DNA from: Brachynemurus nebulosus
Lineage: Eukaryota; Arthropoda; Insecta; Neuroptera; Myrmeleontidae
Assembly: GCA_035578155.1 (NCBI GenBank)
Contig: JAPWDM010000016.1
Location: 5,800,005 to 5,864,004 of the forward strand
DNA: 64,000 nucleotides
Direction of reading: 5' to 3'
Below are positions 11,646-21,355 of the stretch, piece by piece; position 1 is the stretch's first letter; every line of letters starts with the position of its first letter. The notes under the pieces were generated by a model. That model had not been told where the DNA came from. It worked only from the letters and a program-made list of their open reading frames with translations, and did no database searches. The translations under genes were made by a program, and so were the position numbers.

Positions 11646-12061
11646 CTAAATATTAAATCGTTTTGCGGCATTCGCTTTCGAATCCCCTAATTCACTAACA
11701 TTTTCACGAAATGATAATTCTACAATGAATCTACCATCCGATGATCTTCGTGTACTAGCCTGAAACTTTTGTTCACACAGTACGTTTTCCGACGATAACG
11801 GAACTAATGTATTATTCTTTACCGCATCCTCAATCTGCCAAAACTTTTCTAAATCGTGTTGAAGAGACGGCAAACAACTATGACACGAAGTTACGGTTGG
11901 TTGTTGAATACCCGATGCTATCCAACCTAATACTGTATTTTGAAAAATAAGCCCATTTTTGTTAGTTTTTAATTGACCGAATACTATTAATTCTCAAAAC
12001 AATCCAGCCCCTATTAACATATCTATAGGCAACGAAACGTGAAAATCTGGATCCGCTAAAT
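11646..12061 (-). pseudogene. pol: BEL/Pao pol, protease C-terminal and linker part
   Basis: After the gag frame stops near 12,062, another minus-strand frame continues with LADPDFHVSLPIDMLIGAGL, the usual C-terminal half of BEL aspartic proteases. A TGA at about 11,999 stands where a tryptophan codon is usual, then the frame goes on through NTVLGWIASG and the segment LQHDLEKFWQIEDA to 11,646. The active-site motif LLDSGSQSHFI is on the gag-side frame at about 12,300. So there is one frameshift and one nonsense change within the protease region. Confidence 0.85.
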
Positions 12062-13618
12062 TTATAGTAACGGAACATTCAAAACTTCTAAATTTATAGA
12101 AACTGTAGGCAAATTCTGCGTTATTTGAGGTATAACTAAACAAACTATGTTTTTCTGAAACGGTGTATGCAAAGAATTAATTTTTAATTCTACACAATGT
12201 GTTACCTTAAAATCAGCATTATTAATGCCACTAACCGGGACATTCCATTTTTTTAACTTTAAATGCAACCGATGACACAATTCATTTGTTATGAAATGTG
12301 ACTGACTCCCGCTATCTAATAATACACGTGTTTTTACCATTTTATTATTATTATCTACAACATTTACTATAGCTGTCGACAATAGTGTTTCTATTTTACC
12401 ATTAGTACTATTATTTGCCACTGTAACTTGTTGATCTAACTTTAAATTTTCTGCCATCACATTCACAGCACTACCCTTTCGACCATTTTCAAAATGTAAC
12501 AATGAATTATGCTTTTTATGACATTTAGAACAGGGTCGAGAACGACAAAATGTTACTATATGACCTCGTCTCAGACAATTTAGGCACAAATTATTTGATT
12601 TTACGAAATGAAGCCTTTCAGACCCTTGCAATTTAAGGAAATCTGGACAAGCGTGAATAAAATGATCTGCCTTACATTTTGGACATTTTGAAATTTCCGC
12701 TACGTGGCATGTTTCACCGAATCTTTTTTGGGAATTTGGCACTGATTTTGTACTATCCTTATTTTTAGTACTTGCTAATGATTCGAGCATCTGACATCTA
12801 TTGGTTAAAAAGTTCATTAACTGTTCGTATGTCGGTAATTCTTTTGATTCTAAGGATTGCTCCCATGCTTTTAAAGTGGTAGCATCTAATTTCGTAGATA
12901 TTAAATGAATTAAAAGGCAATCCCAATGCTCAGTAGGTTGTTTCAATGTTTTTAGTGCTCGAATAATCTTGTTAATCTCATCCACTAAATTACGCAAATT
13001 ATTATGACTTTCTTTCGCAACTAAAGGCAACTCAAGTAGTTTTTTTATATAATTTTGAACTATTAATCTACTGTTCGCGTATCGATCTTCTAACAGTTTC
13101 CACGCAATACTGTAGTTATCTGCGGTTAATTCTAACGATTCAACTAAATTTTTTGCTTCATTTTTCAAGCACGAATTCAAATAATGAAATTTTTGAATTT
13201 CTGATAAACTATAATCATCATGTATAAGCGAATTAAATAATGCATGAAACGATAACCAAGTCTCATCAGACCCATCAAAAGTTGGCAAACTAATTTGTGG
13301 TAATTTTACGTTCGCTCTAGACAATGCTACGTCATTCGTTGCAACAGCAGTATTTGCAGCTGAACTAACTGACTCATTTCCTTGTAATTCAGATGTGTTT
13401 CGTGTTATGACAGATTCAATATCTGCAACTAATTGAAAATAACAATTTTCAAAATTTTCCATTTCTAAACATTGAGCCTCAATATTTTCAGAATCTAAAT
13501 ATTCTATTTGCGATTGTATATTCTGAAATTCCTGCCAAACAGCTGCAAATTTTGCTAATCGCAATCTTAGTTGAACAATATTTTTATTTGATTGAAAATA
13601 TGTGCGTAGTCGAGTAGC
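12062..13618 (-). pseudogene. gag: BEL/Pao gag and protease N-terminal part
   Basis: An open frame that runs in phase up to the foldback insertion at 13,618. It has a capsid-like helical region (ISLPTFDGSDETWLSFHALF is the DUF1759-type signature of BEL gags), then cysteine-rich zinc-binding units (CPKCKADHFIHAC and CLNCLRRGHIVTFC) and the protease motif LLDSGSQSHF. The N-terminal 20 or so codons lie on the far side of the foldback element at 23,336-23,394; dropping the insertion and one 4-bp repeat keeps the frame open. The first in-frame ATG within this part (13,564) is not the real start. Confidence 0.92.
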
Positions 13619-13622
13619 ATGT
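13619..13622. repeat. Target-site duplication of foldback element (left)
   Basis: ATGT, repeated at 23332-23335. Removing the element and one copy leaves the BEL gag frame intact, which fixes the duplication at exactly 4 bp. Confidence 0.9.
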
Positions 13623-14075
13623 GAGTAGATAGGCTATAAGAGTTCTAGCACACCGTAAAACTAACCAACTTGAACCCCTTTGACGATGTTTGAAAGCGTG
13701 TGACTTACGGTTCTATTGTACCCATTTTACGGTACTACACATTCCGAACTGATGAATCATCAAACTGTATCGATGTGCAAACCTTAAACTTTGACCCGGC
13801 ACGTACCAAGTACATGTATTTAAAATTTGTTGTTGACATTTGACCCCAACCGTCGCTCATACTGTTGGCCTTGAAACTCCAAAGACATGAGTCATCACCT
13901 CAGCAACCACACAAGTAGTTAACCCATTATGCGTCACCACAATTTAGTTATCACAATTTAGTTTTGTGTTAACCCATTACCCGCCATAGTTTTTGAATGC
14001 AAACCTAACGCATGCGCAGATTGAATTTAAGTACACGACGCATGCGCAGACGAAATTTTAGGTCACAACTCGATA

Positions 14076-14720
14076 GCTGGGGTACACTACCGCGTCAAAA
14101 ATGTGGGGATACCCTAACTCGGAGGTGGCCCCAAACTTTTGACACCGTACTGTACTTAAATTTTTGGTACACTGCCGTGTCAAAAGTGCGGACCCCCGTG
14201 AGCAGAAAAGTGTCCGATCATTTTTTGAAGCGTACTGTACGTGCAAACCTTGACCGCAACACACGCTTGCGTTAATTGAGTCATCTTAAACGAAAGGTAC
14301 ACTATCACGTCAAAAATGTGGGATTACCCTAACCCAAGGGGTGGCCCCAAGCTTTTGACACCGTACTGTACTTAAATTTTTGGTACACTACCGTGTCAAA
14401 AGTGTGGACCCCCCTGACCAAAAAGGTGTCCGACCATTTTTTGAAGCGTACTGTACGTGCAAACCTTGACCGCAACACGCGCTTGCGTTAATTGAGTCAT
14501 TTTAAACGAAAGGTACACTACCACGTCAAAAATGTGAGGAATACCCTAACCCAAGGGGTGGCCCCAAGCTTTTGACACCGTACTGTACTTAAATTTTTGG
14601 TACACTACCGTGTCAAAAGTGTGGACCCCCCTGACCAAAAAGGTGTCCGATCACTTTTTGAAGCGTACTGTACGTGCAAACCTTGACCCTAACACACGCT
14701 GGCCTTAATTGCGTCATTTT
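14076..14720 (+). repeat. 217-bp tandem repeats in left arm
   Basis: Three successive units, each with two related half-blocks containing GGTACACTACCGTGTCAAAA and a CCCTAACCC stretch. Period is about 217 bp, judged from the GTCAAAAATGTG positions near 14,092, 14,310 and 14,527. GC content is higher than the surrounding DNA. Confidence 0.85.
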
Positions 14721-14879
14721 AAACGAAAATCTGGAGGCCGCTAAATTTTGTGGGGGCACTGTACCAAGCGCTACCGCAAAACTAACTTCATACTCCAGAT
14801 TTCTGACCGCTACTGTACTGCCGGAAATTTGGGTGTCAATTGTACTGCATAATATTTTTATATATAATTAACCTTGAAA

Positions 14880-15595
14880 AACTTATTAGTTTTAGAATTT
14901 TATCAGCTTAAAATAAGTTTGTTTTAGCTGAATTTTTATTTTAACAGACCTTGAAAGCACATTGTAAAACATCATTTAAGAATTTTAGTATAACACAGAA
15001 CTATTTACCGCAATAATTTATAAATCAAATGAAAATTATATTAATACCTACACACCTGTATATTACGTATAAACCCTGTATATTAATAATAATATGTAGT
15101 ATTCAATTTCTAATTTACGATTAGACTGAATCTAATTATAAAATAATTTATAAATATTGCAAAAATTTGTTTAATCAGCAAAATCAATGTATATCATTTT
15201 AATACTGATACATATTTATATTACGGTATAATAGTATTGTATTTATTCATATTTTAAACAGAATAAAAGTTCAATTTTCGGTTTTAACTTACTATAAACA
15301 CGTTGCTTAATATAAAAATGATAACAGCATTTAGTTTTGCTAAATTTTTATAGATTAGTATCTATATTAGAGAATTCACATGTAAAATCATGTATATAAC
15401 GGGAGTATATTTAATATTTTTAATGAATGTTTTCTTATACAGGGTGTATCATGAAATATGCTTTTCAATTAGAATAATAAATTTCATAAGATTTTTGTCA
15501 ATACTTTTATTGGTTAACAAAAGTAACTTCTTGCTTTAAAAAATAGGGGAATTTAGGGTAATAATTAAATAAAACGCACATAATTTTTTTTTTTA
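14880..15595. other. AT-rich arm segment with no gene seen
   Basis: No coding signal. It includes the consecutive phrases CACCTGTATATTACGTAT and CCCTGTATATTAATAATAAT. The same holds for the mirrored stretch 21,359-22,074. Confidence 0.5.
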
Positions 15596-15657
15596 ATTTT
15601 ATTTATAGAATATGTATACAGAGATTAAATTGCTTAAATCTATATATTACATAAAAT

Positions 15658-16132
15658 CTACTTATTTTCCATATAAAAATTTTTTAAAAGAATACAATTT
15701 TCTAAAGAACAAATTTTGTCAGAATGAAGCATACAACGTCTTGAATAAGATTCATCTCGCAGATTGGAAATCTTCGGTACATCAAATATTTCCTCCAAAT
15801 TCAAAATCCACGGCTGGTTTTTGGTACCATCAAACAAATTTGAAATCCATTTCTTCTTTTCACCGCCCTTGAAACTTCTTTAATATAGGTTTCAATATGG
15901 AATGAAGTTTTTTGTACGGAATAAATCCATATGACCAAGGTATCCCATGCCAATTTCGGCAAAGCCAACGTGCAGCAACCCGTTCATATTTCTTCGGCAA
16001 CTCGTTGAAATCAAACGGTTCGTCGAATATAAGATGTAATATTTCATCCGAATTTTCCACAACGATACCAACTTCTTTAAAATAAAATTGGTTGTTAGCT
16101 CCTTGATAACCTTGTATGTCAAGAAACGCCAT
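15658..16132 (-). pseudogene. Small arm gene A, left copy (frameshifted)
   Basis: The 90-residue open part (16132-15860) starts MAFLDIQGYQ and contains FKEVGIV, ELPKKYERVA, WLCRNWHGIPW and PYKKLHSILK. After the stop at 15860, another frame continues with KKKWISNLFDG, LNLEEIFDVPKISNLRD, a CMLHS motif and LENCILLKNFY to a stop at 15658. The pattern resembles a widespread uncharacterised insect repeat-protein family that I cannot name with certainty. A TATA box and initiator precede it. The amino acids of the open part equal those of the right copy. The same frameshift is in both arms. Confidence 0.7.
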
Positions 16133-16149
16133 TTTTTATCGCCGCCGTA

Positions 16150-16186
16150 GAACTGAATTTACTCACACAATCCGCAACTTTATATA
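16150..16186 (-). promoter_or_regulatory. Core promoter of arm gene A, left copy
   Basis: The minus strand has TATATAAA (16186-16179) and the initiator TTCAGTT with its A at 16154, 32 bp downstream of the first T of the TATA box. Insect core promoters usually place the TATA box about 30 bp before the start. Confidence 0.6.
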
Positions 16187-16291
16187 AAATAAGTAAAATT
16201 GGTGAGGATAGTTAATTTGTGGGATGTATCTGAAAAAGGATACTAATAGCTATTGCTAGTTGACCATCAAATTACAAACTGTTAATAATAT

Positions 16292-16648
16292 TTAGCACAT
16301 TGGTGCATACCATGTTCTTTTCACTTTAAGACCTAGTGATTTAAGGAATGCTAAATTTTCGGGTGAAATGTGTTGTCGCTTAAAAGTTTTACGTTTAATG
16401 ATCTTAGGTTTTGAAAGTCCTTTGCTAGGTTGTTTAGCGGTGGACTGCTCTGAATTGTAAATTATCATGGTTCGAAATGCAATTGTTTTACCACGAAATT
16501 GTTTTTTCAGCGAAAGTGATGTTAACTCTTTGACAACCACCGGTAAATTGACAATATTTTGTGTAAGTTTAACTATTTTATACCCTTTAACCATGATAAT
16601 GTGTGTGAGCCCTTTAACCATGATAAGGTGAATGAGCTCTTTAACCAT
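16292..16648 (-). CDS. Small basic arm protein B, left copy
   Basis: 118-codon frame. The first 25 codons come from 30-bp repeats (MVKGLTHIIMVKGYK), so the real start may be an internal ATG at about 16,470 (MIIYNSEQSTAKQ), which would give a lysine-rich protein of about 58 residues ending in ISPENLAFLKSLGLKVKR. A TATAAAA lies about 110 bp before that ATG. The two arm copies differ at two residues in the basic part, so the frame has been kept open while bases changed. Function unknown; the charge suggests nucleic-acid binding, which is inference. Confidence 0.5.
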   Translation of the reverse strand: MVKELIHLIMVKGLTHIIMVKGYKIVKLTQNIVNLPVVVKELTSLSLKKQFRGKTIAFRTMIIYNSEQSTAKQPSKGLSKPKIIKRKTFKRQHISPENLAFLKSLGLKVKRTWYAPMC

Positions 16649-16658
16649 GATAAGGTGT
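16575..16658. repeat. 30-bp short repeats next to the 21-bp array
   Basis: Three copies of CTTTAACCATGATAA followed by a GTG/GAG tail. Mirrored at 20,296-20,379. Confidence 0.75.
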
Positions 16659-17528
16659 ATGAGTCACTCCGGGGGCAAAATAAGTCACTCCGGGAGCAAA
16701 ATTAGTCACTCCGGGAGTAAAATGAGTCACTCCGGGAGCAAAATGAGTCATTCCGGGAGCAAAATGAGTCACTTGGGAGCAAAATAAATAACTCCGGGAG
16801 CAAAATGAGTCACTCCGGAAGCAAAAAAAAGTCACTCCGGGAGCAAAATGAGTCACTCCGGGAGCAAAATGAGTCACTCCGGGAGCAAAATGAGTCATTC
16901 CGGGAGCAAAACGAGTAACTCCGGGAGCAAAATGAGTCACTACGGGAGTAAAATGAGTCACTTCAGGAGCAAATGAGTCACTCCGGGAGCAAGATGAGTA
17001 ACTCCGGGAGCAAAATTAGTCACTCCTGGAGCAAGATGAGTAACTCCGGGAGCAAAATGAGTCACTCCGGGAGCAAAATGAGTCACTCCGGGAGCAAAAC
17101 GAGTCATTCCGGGAGCAAAATGAGTCATTCCGGGAGCAAAATGAGTCATTCCGGGAGCAAAGTGAGTAACTCCGGGAGCAAAATGAGTCATTCCGCGAGC
17201 AAAATGAGTCACTCCGGGAGCAAAACGAGTAACTCCGGGAGCAAAATGAGTCACTACGGCAGCAAAATGAGTCACTTCAGGAGCAAATGAGTCACTCCAG
17301 GAGCAAGATGAGTAACTCCGGGAGCAAAATGAGTCACTCCGGGAGCAAAATTAGTCACTCCTGGAACAAGATGAGTAACTCCGGGAGCAAAATGAGTCAC
17401 TCCGGGAGCAAAAAGAGTCACTCCGAGAGCAAAATGAGTCACTCCGGGAGCAAAATGAGTCACTCTGGGGGCAAAATGAGTCACTCCGGGAGCAAAATGG
17501 GTCACTCCGGGAGCAAAATTAGTCACCC
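16659..17528. repeat. 21-bp tandem array, left arm (about 41 units)
   Basis: Consensus unit AAAATGAGTCACTCCGGGAG followed by C. Because 21 is a multiple of three and the unit has no stop, both strands stay open: one reads heptads MSHSGSK, the other GVTHFAP. Most units contain TGAGTCA, the consensus site of AP-1 (Jun/Fos) type bZIP factors, and CTCCGGGAG, a near-palindrome. Variants (TGAGTAA, TTAGTCA, TGAGTCATTCC) are interspersed and recur at a higher-order spacing of roughly 315 bp. Confidence 0.93.
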
Positions 17529-17569
17529 GTTGGAGTCAAATGAGTCGCTCGGTGAAGCAAATGAGCTAA

Positions 17570-17608
17570 GTATATATAAGTAGAGAAGCAATAAATCTTT
17601 GAACAGTT
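17570..17608 (+). promoter_or_regulatory. Core promoter of loop zinc-finger gene
   Basis: TATATAAG starts at 17573 and an ACAGTT initiator-like site has its A at 17605, 32 bp downstream. The ATG follows at 17646. The promoter sits exactly where the left arm ends and the unique loop starts. Confidence 0.6.
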
Positions 17609-17645
17609 ATTCATTTACTAGCGAACGCTTCAAACCTCCCGCTGA

Positions 17646-18667
17646 ATGATTTATAATTGTAATTTTTGTGGTAAAACATTTACGCGAAAGTCTAATCTTT
17701 CTAGACACTTAAATGCTCAACATAATTCGTTAAGCAATATTAATGACGGTATGATTGGAAAGAAGGTTAACTCATCAAGCAAATTCATACCATATGATGC
17801 TAATAATAAAACACCTGATGATATTTCTATACCTAGATTTGATTATAATGATGATGCTTATAGTGTTGAAGCAAAAAATATTGATGAAAATACATTTCAA
17901 CTACAGCATGATATTGATTACTCTGACGCAATCTTGAATCCGTTTGACCAAAAAAGGATAGCTGCTGCAACTGAAGCCATTCAAACCAAATTTAACTCTT
18001 TGAAAAAAGGAGAAAACCGTCGTCAATCTGAAAACGAGAAAGATAGTTGGTCTAATGAAAGTAAGCAAGTAAATCACTTAACACCAATTAATAACAATTG
18101 CAATGAAACAACCTCCTCTTCACAACTAACTAAACTTTTAGGAACTGCTTTAGATATTATAATGTTAAAAGATGTTCGAAACGTTGACTCGGAAAATGAA
18201 GCGAAAATTGTCAATCAGGTTAAACCAATAAGCTTAAAACGTCATATAGCTTCAAATGAAAATGTTGAAAACGGGACCTTAGCTAAGCATTTTAAGCAAG
18301 ACAACTTGAGAGAGTCTAGAAATGTTAACATACAATCGAAAAAAATAAAATACTGGCATAATCCTAATACTTTAATAAATGACTTACAACGTTTATACGA
18401 GACTTCAGGGACTGGTGAAAAAATACTCAATATTATTCGAAGTTTAGAGGAAAATAAAAATATGTGTTGTTTAACGTTTACGATCGAGAAGATTTAATCA
18501 AAGAGTTAAATGCTTTAAAAGAAACTACTGTGGGTCGAGAAATATTCTCTATACTTTGCGAACTTCAAAAGGCTGATGTTATTGAGCTACTAGGTGATTA
18601 TCTGGATGAAACTGATAAAGAAGATGCTAGCGATTATGATGATGATAATGATGATGATGATGATTAA
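17646..18667 (+). pseudogene. Loop gene C: C2H2 zinc-finger protein (one frameshift)
   Basis: The first 283 codons (17646-18497) begin MIYNCNFCGKTFTRKSNL; one classical C2H2 finger fits C-X2-C-X12-H-X4-H (residues 5-26). The rest is polar and low in complexity. At about 18,464 the phase shifts because two extra bases (TG) are present; the second phase (18464-18667) goes on with LNALKETTVGREIFSILCEL and a Glu/Asp-rich tail. The diverged copy at 42.5-44.2 kb runs through this point in one phase, showing the extra TG is a lesion. A single finger with a long tail suggests a DNA-binding accessory protein of the element; no DDE or other catalytic motif is visible. Confidence 0.75.
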
Positions 18668-18979
18668 TTGATTATCCACACTAAGAATTTACTGAATTTT
18701 GAAAAACATAACCGTATAAGAAGCAGCAGTTATCCTTCATTGAATTGTATATTTTAATTTTATATTTTTTAACCCTGTAAGATAAAAAGGTTTTTTTTTT
18801 TTTCAAATAAATAACACATATAGGTAAATAATTATTGTTCTTTATTTTTAAAATGTAAGTGTGAATACAAAATATTTCCACAATAAATGTATATGTAATA
18901 TTTTTTACAATAAATGTTTTGTATATGAAATATTTTTTACAATAAATGTATATGAAATATTTTTTACAATAAATAAATG
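18668..18979. other. Overlapping 3' ends of the two convergent loop genes
   Basis: A plus-strand AATAAA lies near 18,806 and a minus-strand AATAAA near 18,842, so the tails of both genes would cross. Between 18,885 and 18,975 a unit of about 31 bp (ATATGAAATATTTTTTACAA then TAAATG) is repeated three times. Confidence 0.55.
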
Positions 18980-19981
18980 TTAAAAATTGTATGATTTGTT
19001 TATATATTCAATAACACCCGAACGTAACTGTTTCATGTTTTCAGGTAACTGATCCCATACTTGACAAATTCGTTGTGCATATTCGGGTATCATATATGCA
19101 TACAGATGTTGCACCCAAATATCATATTTCAATAGTTGTTTTGTTAAGTGTAATAACATATCGAAATTTCTGACTTTTGTATACAAATAAGGATGAGTCA
19201 GAAATATGTCTTCAACGTGTGAAATCCGTGTTGCAAATGTCAATGGTTCACCAACGGGCGGTTGAAAGTTTTCCTCCATTTTCACGCCATTCTTGCACAT
19301 TTCACAGCGAATTTTCAAACCAGGTGGTCCATCAATATGATCTTGTGGCCATGGTCGATTATAATGTTCAAAACATGATTCACATTCTTGAAACATGGCT
19401 CGATAATCGGATGGTAACCAAATCCAGGCGCGTTGTATGATTTTCGCACCATAACTTTTCAGCACATTCAAACTGATCCACATGTAGATTTGAAGAAATG
19501 TTTCCAAAGTCAGTTCGTTCAGCAGCATTGGTTCACGTTCGAAAAATTCACCAACTGAAACATCCATTTTATCCCAGTCCATTGATTCCGGTTCAGACAA
19601 TTTCATATATCCACTTAGCTCATTTGCTTCACCGAGCGACTCATTTGACTCCAACGAGTGACACATTTTGCTCCCGAAGTGACTCATTTTGCTCTCGGAG
19701 TGACTCATTTTGCTCCCGGAGTTACTCGTTTTGCTCCCGGAGTGGCTCATTTTGCTCCCGGAATGACTCATTTTGCCCCCGGAGTGACTCATTTTGCTCC
19801 CGAAGTGACTCATTTTGCTCCCGAAGTGACTCATTTTGCTCCCGGAGTTACTCATCTTGCTCCAGGAGTGACTAATTTTGCTCCCAGAGTTACTCGTTTT
19901 GCTCCCGGAGTGACTCATTTTGCTCCCGGAGTTACTCATTTTGCTCCCGGAGTTACTCATCTTGCTCCCGGAGTGACTCAT
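18980..19981 (-). CDS. Loop gene D: unrecognised protein fused in frame to 21-bp repeats
   Basis: A 333-codon open frame without internal stops. The first 110 codons are translated 21-bp units (MSHSGSK, MSNSGSK variants). The unique part starts near ESNESLGEANELSGYM and has acidic and aromatic segments (MDWDKMDVSVGEFFER, LPSDYRAMFQECESC, IRCEMCKNGVKM, IWVQHLYAYMIPEYAQR). Two CxxC pairs (CESC and CEMC, about 30 residues apart) could bind one zinc. The likely biological start is MKLSEPESMDW at about 19,607 or an ATG in the repeats; the sequence does not decide. I do not recognise the family and see no catalytic triad. The unique part is intact, unlike genes A and C. Confidence 0.6.
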   Translation of the reverse strand: MSHSGSKMSNSGSKMSNSGSKMSHSGSKTSNSGSKISHSWSKMSNSGSKMSHFGSKMSHFGSKMSHSGGKMSHSGSKMSHSGSKTSNSGSKMSHSESKMSHFGSKMCHSLESNESLGEANELSGYMKLSEPESMDWDKMDVSVGEFFEREPMLLNELTLETFLQIYMWISLNVLKSYGAKIIQRAWIWLPSDYRAMFQECESCFEHYNRPWPQDHIDGPPGLKIRCEMCKNGVKMEENFQPPVGEPLTFATRISHVEDIFLTHPYLYTKVRNFDMLLHLTKQLLKYDIWVQHLYAYMIPEYAQRICQVWDQLPENMKQLRSGVIEYINKSYNF

Positions 19982-20295
19982 TTGCTCCTGAAGTGACTCA
20001 TTTTACTCCCGTAGTGACTCATTTTGCTCCCGGAGTTACTCGTTTTGCTCCCGGAGTTACTCGTTTTGCTCCCGGAATGACTCATTTTGCTCCCGGAGTG
20101 ACTTTTTTTTGCTTCCGGAGTGACTCATTTTGCTCCCGGAGTTATTTATTTTGCTCCCAAGTGACTCATTTTGCTCCCGGAGTGACTCATTTTGCTCCCG
20201 GAATGACTCATTTTGCTCCCGGAGTGAGTCATTTTACTCCCGGAGTGACTAATTTTGCTCCCGGAGTGACTTATTTTGCCCCCGGAGTGACTCAT
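19656..20295. repeat. 21-bp tandem array, right arm (about 30 units)
   Basis: Reverse complement of the left array with about 11 fewer units. Many units read TGACTCATTTTGCTCCCGGA. The same AP-1-like heptamer is present on the opposite strand. Confidence 0.93.
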
Positions 20296-20305
20296 ACACC
20301 TTATC

Positions 20306-20662
20306 ATGGTTAAAGAGCTCATTCACCTTATCATGGTTAAAGGGCTCACACACATTATCATGGTTAAAGGGTATAAAATAGTTAAACTTACACAAAATAT
20401 TGTCAATTTACCGGTGGTTGTCAAAGAGTTAACATCACTTTCGCTGAAAAAACAATTTCGTGGTAAAACAATTGCATTTCGAACCATGATAATTTACAAT
20501 TCAGAGCAGTCTACCGCTAAACAACCTAGCAAAGGACTTTCAAAACCTAAGAACATTAAACGTAAAACTTTTAAGCGACATCACATTTCACCCGAAAATT
20601 TAGCATTCCTTAAATCACTAGGTCTTAAAGTGAAAAGAACATGGTATGCACCAATGTGCTAA
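20306..20662 (+). CDS. Small basic arm protein B, right copy
   Basis: Mirror of 16,292-16,648 and 118 codons long. It differs from the left copy at two residues (KNIKRK and KRHHIS against KIIKRK and KRQHIS). The start is uncertain for the same reason: the N-terminus is built from the 30-bp repeats. Confidence 0.5.
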   Translation: MVKELIHLIMVKGLTHIIMVKGYKIVKLTQNIVNLPVVVKELTSLSLKKQFRGKTIAFRTMIIYNSEQSTAKQPSKGLSKPKNIKRKTFKRHHISPENLAFLKSLGLKVKRTWYAPMC

Positions 20663-20765
20663 ATATTATTAACAGTTTGTAATTTGATGGTCAACTAGCA
20701 ATAGCTATTAGTATCCTTTTTCAGATACATCCCACAAATTAACTATCCTCACCAATTTTACTTAT

Positions 20766-20804
20766 TTTATATAAAGTTGCGGATTGTGTGAGTAAATTCA
20801 GTTC
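20766..20804 (+). promoter_or_regulatory. Core promoter of arm gene A, right copy
   Basis: TATATAAA starts at 20768 and TTCAGTT has its A at 20800 (spacing 32), with the ATG at 20822. Confidence 0.6.
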
Positions 20805-20821
20805 TACGGCGGCGATAAAAA

Positions 20822-21296
20822 ATGGCGTTTCTTGACATACAAGGTTATCAAGGAGCTAACAACCAATTTTATTTTAAAGAAGTTGGTATCGTTGTGGAAA
20901 ATTCGGATGAAATATTACATCTTATATTCGACGAACCGTTTGATTTCAACGAGTTGCCGAAGAAATATGAACGGGTTGCTGCACGTTGGCTTTGCCGAAA
21001 TTGGCATGGGATACCTTGGTCATATGGATTTATTCCGTACAAAAAACTTCATTCCATATTGAAACCTATATTAAAGAAGTTTCAAGGGCGGTGAAAAGAA
21101 GAAATGGATTTCAAATTTGTTTGATGGTACCAAAAACCAGCCGTGGATTTTGAATTTGGAGGAAATATTTGATGTACCGAAGATTTCCAATCTGCGAGAT
21201 GAATCTTATTCAAGACGTTGTATGCTTCATTCTGACAAAATTTATTCTTTAGAAAATTGTATTCTTTTAAAAAATTTTTATATGGAAAATAAGTAG
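20822..21296 (+). pseudogene. Small arm gene A, right copy (frameshifted)
   Basis: The open part 20822-21094 encodes 90 residues identical to the left copy. Beyond the TGA, a second phase carries the C-terminal half (KKKWISNLFDG to FYMENK) ending at a TAG at 21294-21296. An AATAAA follows at 21350-21355. So promoter, both coding halves and polyA signal are in the expected order. Either the product is a 90-residue protein or both arms share a dead allele; the good match of the second phase to the same family style favours a lesion. Confidence 0.7.
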
Positions 21297-21349
21297 ATTT
21301 TTGTAATATATAGATTTAAGCAATTTAATTTCTGTATACATATTCTATA

Positions 21350-21355
21350 AATAAA
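21350..21355 (+). terminator. Polyadenylation signal of arm gene A, right copy
   Basis: AATAAA 54 bp after the second-phase stop, followed by an A-rich run. Mirrored at 15,599-15,604. Confidence 0.5.

Larger units (their letters stand above)
13623..17569 (+). repeat. Foldback element left inverted arm
   Basis: 3,947 bp. It is longer than the right arm by about 230 bp, all of it in the 21-bp array (about 41 units here against about 30). Confidence 0.92.

Noticed and set aside
15658..16132. Assigning gene A an exonuclease function
   Set aside because: The short DIQGY...KEVG and NWHGIPW motifs hint at a known family type, but catalytic residues cannot be placed with confidence.
16659..17528. 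CRISPR-like array
   Set aside because: Units are directly adjacent with no spacers, the context is eukaryotic and the array is mirrored in the other arm.
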